DNA of 64,000 nt from Ambrosia x helenae. Taxonomy: Eukaryota > Streptophyta > Magnoliopsida > Asterales > Asteraceae. Shown here one piece after another: positions 58,501 through 64,000 of the stretch. The notes beneath the pieces were generated by a model that searched no databases, was not told the origin of the DNA, and saw only the letters and a program-made list of their open reading frames with translations. The stretch lies in NCBI GenBank assembly GCA_030844895.1, contig CM061233.1:57623468-57687467 (forward strand). The letters run 5' to 3'. A program made the position numbers and the translations under genes. The first letter of the stretch is position 1. Every line of letters begins with the position of its first letter.

Positions 58501-61500
58501 ATAATAACCATAAGTCATCATCTAAAACAATCCTAGATCATTAACATATCATCTATTTATCATTCAAACATCATATAACACATAACAACTAATTTAACAT
58601 CATTAACATAAGGGTTTTTGTATGAAAACTCATTATTAATGAATAGATTTGGTTTAGAAAGATGTTAGAAAGGTTTTTATTCATAAAAACTTACTTGAAT
58701 CAGATCTGGACACTTAGGGTTTGATAAAAACGAATGAAATTTGATTAAAAAGGTATTATATGAAGAACACACCTTGAATCTTCTTTTGTTTATGATATGG
58801 AACGTCTTGTTAGGTTAGGATCTGAAAAACGAGGTCAAAAACTCCTCTTTACAGGTTTGGGGTTGAGAGAAAGCATTTGGAGGCAAATTAGGGTTGTGAA
58901 ATGATGAAAAAGTTTCAAAGTATAGTATTTATAGTCAGCATTTCTTCGCACCCTCGTAGGGTCGAACCAAGATACATTCGATCTTCATGATGGTCGAATC
59001 AGTTTCCATGAGGTCGAACCAAATCCCAGAAATCCAAATTTCTATGATTTTGCCATTTTAACCCTTTTTAACACATGTTAACACATTCTAACACATGAAC
59101 ATGCAATTTTAACATATGTTAATTATATCTAATCATATAAACACGTATTTACACTTTATACATCATATATAGAACAATTCATCCCTAGTACTTAATCCAA
59201 TCATGTAATTTCACCAACAACGGGACTCAAGAATCGTGTGTGCGTATGTTACCCCCAATGATCCTCCAAATCATTGAATCCTGGACAATACGTAAGTGTA
59301 AACCGACTCAACTGACCCAGTCAAGTACGTTAAATAAATGTTTTCGCTAAGGTAGACTTATATGTTTGTAAAAGTATTAACCTGAATTTGTTGGGTGTCA
59401 CAGCACCGATTCCCAAGTACTGTTTCTAATAAGAGCATGATATTTCGTAGTCATGGCGGAGTACCCTTCCGATATAGTAAGGGCCTCAACGGGGGTTTTA
59501 GGGATGGGTACAATTTCGGGTGTAGTGGTAGTGGTATGTAGGTTAAAGTGTTGTTTTGGTTTATGGATCCCAGTCATAGAACGAGTGTGAATGGTGCGAT
59601 GTGTGGATGGGTGGTAGACCGTAGGGATAGTGGGCTGGTCAGGCGGGTCTGTTGCTGTTTGGGCCAAAGGTGCTGGTTGGGCCGAAGGTGCTGGTTGGGC
59701 CGAAGGTCCTGGGTGAGTGGGATGTTGGGCCTGAGGTGTGTGGGAGGGATGTGGCTGAGGCTGGCTGGTCGTAATAGGAGTGGATAGTTGTTGGGCATGG
59801 GTAGTGGGTTGGGTTGGTAGTGGGCCGGACAGGTGTGGGGTGACGGGAAGGCGGGGGACGGGTGTGTGGGATGAAGAGGATGTAGGCTGGTGGTAGTGGG
59901 TAAACCGGTCGGGTGTGGTGGGGTGACATGTGGCCATATATGGGTGGGAAGGGAGTCCATGAGAAAGTCATATGACGGGGGAGGGTTAGTGGTGTTGGCG
60001 AAGAGAAACATGGTTTCATCGAATGCGACGTGTCGCGAGATGATTAGTTTATTTCTTGGAGGTGAAGGCATTTATATCGCCTATGGGAAGGAGGATAGCC
60101 AAGGAAGACGCACGGGTGAGATCGATTGTCAAGTTTGTGAATGGTGGTTGAAGGCGTAAGAGGGTAGCAAAGACATTCGAACACGCAAAGGTGTTCGTAG
60201 GTGGTTGTTTGATGGTATAGAAGTTCGGTGGGTGTAGCGTGTTTGGTTTCTTTGGAAGGTAGGATATTTCATAAATATGTGGCGGTTTCGGCGACGTGAT
60301 GCCAAAAATTAGTGGGAAGGGAAGCATGAGCTAACAAGGTGCGAACCATGTTGTTGATGGCGCGGATTTTCCTCTCGGCTTTGTCGTTTTGAGAGGAAGT
60401 GTGTGGGAAAGATAAACGATATAAAATACCATTGGTGTTGAAAAAGGTTTGGAAAGAGGAGTTAACATATTCGTGTCCATTATCACATTGGAATGTTTTA
60501 ATGCTGCGGTCAAATTGAGTTTTAATTTGTTTGGCAAACTGGGTGAAAATGGTGAATGTTTGGGATTTGTGTGACATTGGATATACCTGTAGGAAGTTAG
60601 TGTAGTAGTCTAAAAATAAAAAATAATATTTGTGACCACTTGAACTAATTAAGGGTTATGTCCATAAATCGCTATGAATATTAACAAATGGTTGTGTAGT
60701 ACAAGAATTGGAAGAAATAAATGGCAAACGAGTACTTTTTCAAAAAACACATGATTTGCATACATCATTATTAAGTTTATCAAAAGAAATAGAACTAGAA
60801 TGTTTTAAAGATTGCAACTAAGGCTGTCCTGTGTGTCCAAGGTGTTGGTGCCAAAGTGAGGAAGAGATAGCAGCAAAAGCGGACGGTGTAGAGGAACCGG
60901 ATCCGAGTACCAGGGGGTACAGATCACCGCTGTCGTTGCATCTGAGTAGTGGGGTCTTGGTTTTGTAGTACTTCACAAGAAAACCAAATTCATCAAATTC
61001 AATATAAATGAAATTGTCCCTAGTGAATCTACAGACGAAAATAAGATTTTTTAAAAGTATGGGTTAGTAAGGGACGTTTTTGAGGACAAATGGTGGGAAT
61101 GGTTTGGGTAGGTATTTAGTGCCCTGTCCTAAAACCAGAATGGTGTTGCCATTACCTACAACAATATTATTAGACATGCAATTAGTAGAAAATGTAGAGT
61201 AATCACCTTGGTAATGTGACATGGTAGTGGTGGCACCGGTATCGAAGTACTGAGTTGGATCCGGTTGATGAAGCGACATCGTATAGAGTGCTTGTTCTAT
61301 ATCAGTGGGTGTGTAGGCAGCATGATGGGCCAAAGCAGGCCTTAGGCCGAGTATACCGGGAGCCGAAGGTAGTTAAATGGTGGGCCTAGAAGTTGTTGGA
61401 TAAAGGCAAGGTGGGGCAGCCCAATGGGATGAAGCTTGTTAGGCCCGCTGAGAATATTGTTGTGAGACCCAAGTTTGAAATAGGTTAAACATTTATTGAG

Positions 61501-62057
61501 GAGACCATGAAGGTGACTGAGGAAACCTACCCCTTCCATTCTATCCTCGGTCGCGTCCCCGACGCGCGTGAACGGCCACGTCCACGTCCGGAGGAATGGT
61601 CATCATAACGGCTGTGGGTTCTGAAGAGGTTCGGGAGGAAGTATTAAGAGCAGTAGCGGCATACTTTGAGGCATGAAGAGCTTGCTCAGCCTTCCGAAAT
61701 TCGACCTGAATAAGCTTAGATCGAGCGACACAAAAAGTAGGAAGAGGCTCGGTTTGTTGCAGAATTGTACCTATGCCCTCATATTGTTCATTTAATCCGG
61801 AGATAAATTGAAGAACCAAGCGATCGTTCTCCACAGGGGCGTCGACATTGGCAAGCTGATCTGCGAGTACCTTCAATTCTTGACAGTAGGCTAACATAGA
61901 GGTTAAGTTATCAAGACGGGTATTCAAGAATTTGTGCATAAGGTGTATGGCACGGGCGCTCTTGTTATCGTTGAAAAGATTTTCAATAGCGACCCAAGCT
62001 TGATGAGTTGTGTGACTTGTTACATCCATAGAAAAACAATAATCCGAAAGCTGAGAC
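55574..62057 (-). pseudogene. Second copia polyprotein, decayed and split
   Basis: Read on the minus strand in order: gag at 62057-61541 (WVAIENLFNDNKSARAIHL and LVLQFISGLNEQYEGI, a UBN2-type gag); protease at about 61255 (YFDTGATTTMS); integrase core at 60577-60269 (FQCDNGHEYVN and SSQNDKAERKIRAINNMVRT); a proline-rich linker with HTRSMTGIHKPKQHF (59937-59398); then a solo LTR; then reverse transcriptase (56921-56697, RYKARLVCYSRLQQVGVD and GWEIHQLDV) and the connection/RNase H part (56335-55574, SYVNDIINRAG and YRNLVGVLQYSIFTRPDISY). Frameshifts and stops are frequent. The gag start and 5' LTR are missing, and no 3' LTR could be delimited. It is older than the first copia and of a different lineage, judging by the gag and by the TRSMTGI linker common in Retrofit/Oryco-like elements. 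Confidence 0.88.
56961..59402 (-). mobile_element. Solo LTR (gypsy-type), 2.44 kb
   Basis: It is bounded by TGTTACATCCTC and GGGTGTCACA and flanked by the 5-bp duplication GCACC (56956-56960, 59403-59407). It cuts the second copia polyprotein between integrase linker and reverse transcriptase. On the minus strand it starts TGTGACACCC and has a TATA-like CTATAAATACTATAC near 58930. A single LTR with an intact target duplication is the product of LTR-LTR recombination that removed the element's body. Confidence 0.88.
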
Positions 62058-62059
62058 AA

Positions 62060-63457
62060 TCCTCATCATCGTCATCCTCAACCACATTAACCTTTTTGTT
62101 ATCATTTTTAGCATATAGTCTATGCTTATAAGGTTCATATGTGGGAGTGGATTTTCGATTAGGATTGTTGTATCTTGAGGATGCTTCTATCCTCTCCTGT
62201 ATCTTCTTGTCATCCCCAAGATGGATGAATCTTAAGCTCTATTTTGAACTTCATCAAGATTCCTACAAGGATTCATCGCTAATTCTTGATAGAAAGGTGA
62301 ATCCTTTTGTAGTCCCATCTTGAAGGCTTGAACTGCTGTTGTGACATCTAGGTTTGGGATGTCAAGTGCTTCCTTCCCAAACCTTGTAATAAACTCCCAT
62401 AAGGATTCTCCTGTGGCTGTGTTACCTGTACAAATCACTTGTCAAATGTTCAAATGTTCGACTACAACAAAATTGATTGCTAAACATATTAATTAAATGA
62501 GCAAAGGAGGTAATAGAATAGGGAGGAACACTTAGCAGCCATTTTAAGGCTGGGCCAGTGAGGGTGGAACCAAATCCTTTGCATAAGCATACTTCCTTAA
62601 GATGGGCTGGAATGGGATTTATCTCCATCCTTTCCTTGTATTGTGCTACATGCTCTTCAGGATCTGAGGATCCATCATAAAGCTTCATGCTTGGAGTCTG
62701 GAATCGTTTCGGAATCTCTTCCTCACATATTGGAGGTGCAAAACGAGACACCCTATGACATGTTGAGGATACTTCAGGGATGGGCTGTACTATCCCTGGC
62801 ACACTAGATACCATATCCTTAATTTTTTGAAGCTCTCTTGCCAATTATGGGCTTATACTTGTATCCTACAAAGAAGCTATATTGTTAATAGCAAAAGTAC
62901 TTGAACTTAAATTTTTAACGTTGTTGTATCCTCGACATGGTTTAGTGGCATATCTCGAGATGGCTCAGTAGCATATCCTCGAGATGGCTCAGTAGCATAT
63001 CCTGGATCTTTAGTTGTTACCATCCTGGGTACTGTAGTAGTCTCAGGAGCAGAGAATCCAGTGTTCATAGGAATGAAATCTCCTTGATGAATGCCCCAAG
63101 AGATGCTGGAATTGAAATCCAAAACTCTGGGCTGTAGTGGTGTTCCCACATCTTCAACTGGTTTCTTTGAGGATGTTTTGAGTGATTGTATATCTCTCAT
63201 CAACATCTGGTTGGTATCCTGCTGTTGCTTCATTTGGTCCTTTACCATTGCAAACATGGAAATGAGCTCGTCATTTGATACAAAAACAGGAGGAGTAGAT
63301 CCGGATGTTCCGAACCCAGATCTAGCAGTACTTGGAGGAACATTTCGGGTAACTTGTCCTGAACTTTTAGGTTGTACAGGAGGAGGTGGTAGTGTCACAT
63401 TTTGGCAGAGGTTGTGGATGGGGTGGAAGAAGACACAGATTTTGGGTTTGAGGCCAT
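62060..63457 (-). pseudogene. Ty3/gypsy (Tat/Retand-like) gag, broken
   Basis: On the minus strand the frame starts MASNPKSVSSSTPSTTSAKM (63457), then a stop. It continues after a shift at 63398-62907 (FVSNDELISMFAMVKDQMKQ), then at 62844-62422 with the gag core IPKRFQTPSMKLYDGSSDPE, EHVAQYKERM and GSTLTGPALKWL, and at 62438-62060 with TGESLWEFITRFGKEALDIP and AFKMGLQKDSPFYQEL. Charged sequence ending VNVVEDDDEDC follows. This order is typical of Tat-lineage gag in plants. There is a repeated TEPSRGYA stretch. The gene is cut at about 62060, where the copia gag begins. No pol domain is present. Confidence 0.85.
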
Positions 63458-63532
63458 AGTTGTCAAGATTTTTGAAATGAGTTGATTAAGAATGAATTTT
63501 AACAAAAGTTTTTGTTAAAAACATCACCACTT

Positions 63533-63550
63533 GCCCCACGGTGGGCGCCA
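63533..63550 (-). other. Primer-binding site of the gypsy element
   Basis: On the minus strand TGGCGCCCACCGTGGGGC lies three bases after the LTR end and about 75 bases before the gag start. TGGCGCC-type sites are usual in Tat-lineage elements. The priming tRNA was not determined. Confidence 0.65.
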
Positions 63551-63553
63551 AAT

Positions 63554-64000
63554 TGTTTTGGTCAAAAAATGCTTGTTAAAAATAATCTTGTATTCCAAAT
63601 TAGTAAATGTGAGTGCTAAATGTGTGAAATATGACAAAAGCTTAGTGTTATTTTCAAGATGGTGGTTTAAAATAACGAAGAAATAACAATTTTGACAACT
63701 ATGCTCAGGATGGCAAAGAAAGTGTTCAGGATGGACAATTATATCCTAAGAATGTAACTGTCTGATACAGAAATATTGTAAATGAAAGAAAGCAAGCAAA
63801 CAACACTCAATGTACGAGGAAAGCCTTGATCACTTGATAATCGCCGGCACAAAACCTCTGGAGGAGTCTAAGCCCCTGCCTTATTGTTAATATTAATAAG
63901 AAAAATGTTTTACAACTTTGGAAGAGTGATGAATGAAGTGCTAAGGTTACAATGTTGAGTTGTGTGTGTGAGTATCAGGTGTTCTATCACGAGTAAAGTA
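63554..64000 (-). mobile_element. 5' LTR of the gypsy element (partial)
   Basis: On the minus strand the LTR ends AGCATTTTTTGACCAAAACA just before the primer site. Its start lies beyond the window. No gene is seen in it. Confidence 0.65.

Noticed and set aside
59548..60159. Plus-strand ORFs opposite the proline-rich copia linker
   Set aside because: They are antisense shadows of the TRSMTGI-containing minus-strand polyprotein.
61541..62059. A gypsy-copia gag fusion protein
   Set aside because: The open frame across 62058 is a chance result of a breakpoint. Both gags are truncated and interrupted elsewhere.

Overview
This is a plant nuclear window, almost certainly eudicot. Every element class is plant-typical: LTR retrotransposons primed by initiator-Met tRNA, CACTA/En-Spm, MULE, hAT, PIF/Harbinger and Helitron elements, a LINE tail and SINE-like sequence. 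The one convincing host gene is a three-exon SOFL (SOB FIVE-LIKE) gene. The transposon families look Asteraceae-like to me, but that is inference, not shown. There are no bacterial operons, no rRNA and no CRISPR. By eye well over two thirds of the window is mobile DNA.

Layout. 1-5472: remains of LTR elements ending in a Ty3/gypsy polypurine tract and a 2.76-kb LTR. 5473-7913: unassigned AT-rich DNA. 7914-26257: a CACTA element (TSD ACA) holding a second CACTA element (8707-23355, TSD ACA), which in turn holds an LTR-internal-LTR-internal-LTR tandem array (10607-21736, TSD GATCT). 26258-31676: three MITE/MULE elements with 10-bp TSDs and a degenerate PIF/Harbinger transposase. 31677-34895: a third CACTA element (TSD GTC) inserted in that transposase and carrying exons of a CPP/TSO1-like CXC gene with introns and splice sites. 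35289-44084: a 249-bp TTA-flanked MITE, a tandemly duplicated LRR fragment within MULE-like ends, a MULE (37848-41876, 9-bp TSD) containing a 2.75-kb Helitron, a Harbinger-type element with a SANT/Myb-like ORF and a hAT insertion, and a Tourist MITE.

44645-52140: a SINE-like sequence split by a nearly complete Ty1/copia element (44786-52069) whose gag-pol carries two frameshifts and three stops. 52539-53251 (minus): the SOFL gene, exons and introns resolved. 54965-55314: a 5'-truncated LINE with a 17-bp imperfect TSD. 55574-62057 (minus): a second, more decayed copia polyprotein split by a gypsy-type solo LTR (56961-59402, TSD GCACC). 62060-64000 (minus): the gag, primer site and part of the LTR of a Tat/Retand-like gypsy element running off the window.

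How the parts relate: most of the window is a stack of insertions whose relative order can be read from target-site duplications. The two most interesting features are (i) a family of non-autonomous CACTA elements that picked up exons of host regulatory or RNA-binding genes, and (ii) the triple-LTR array, whose middle LTR is visibly a recombinant of the outer two. No wholly new system is claimed. Identities rest on reading motifs by eye, without database searches.
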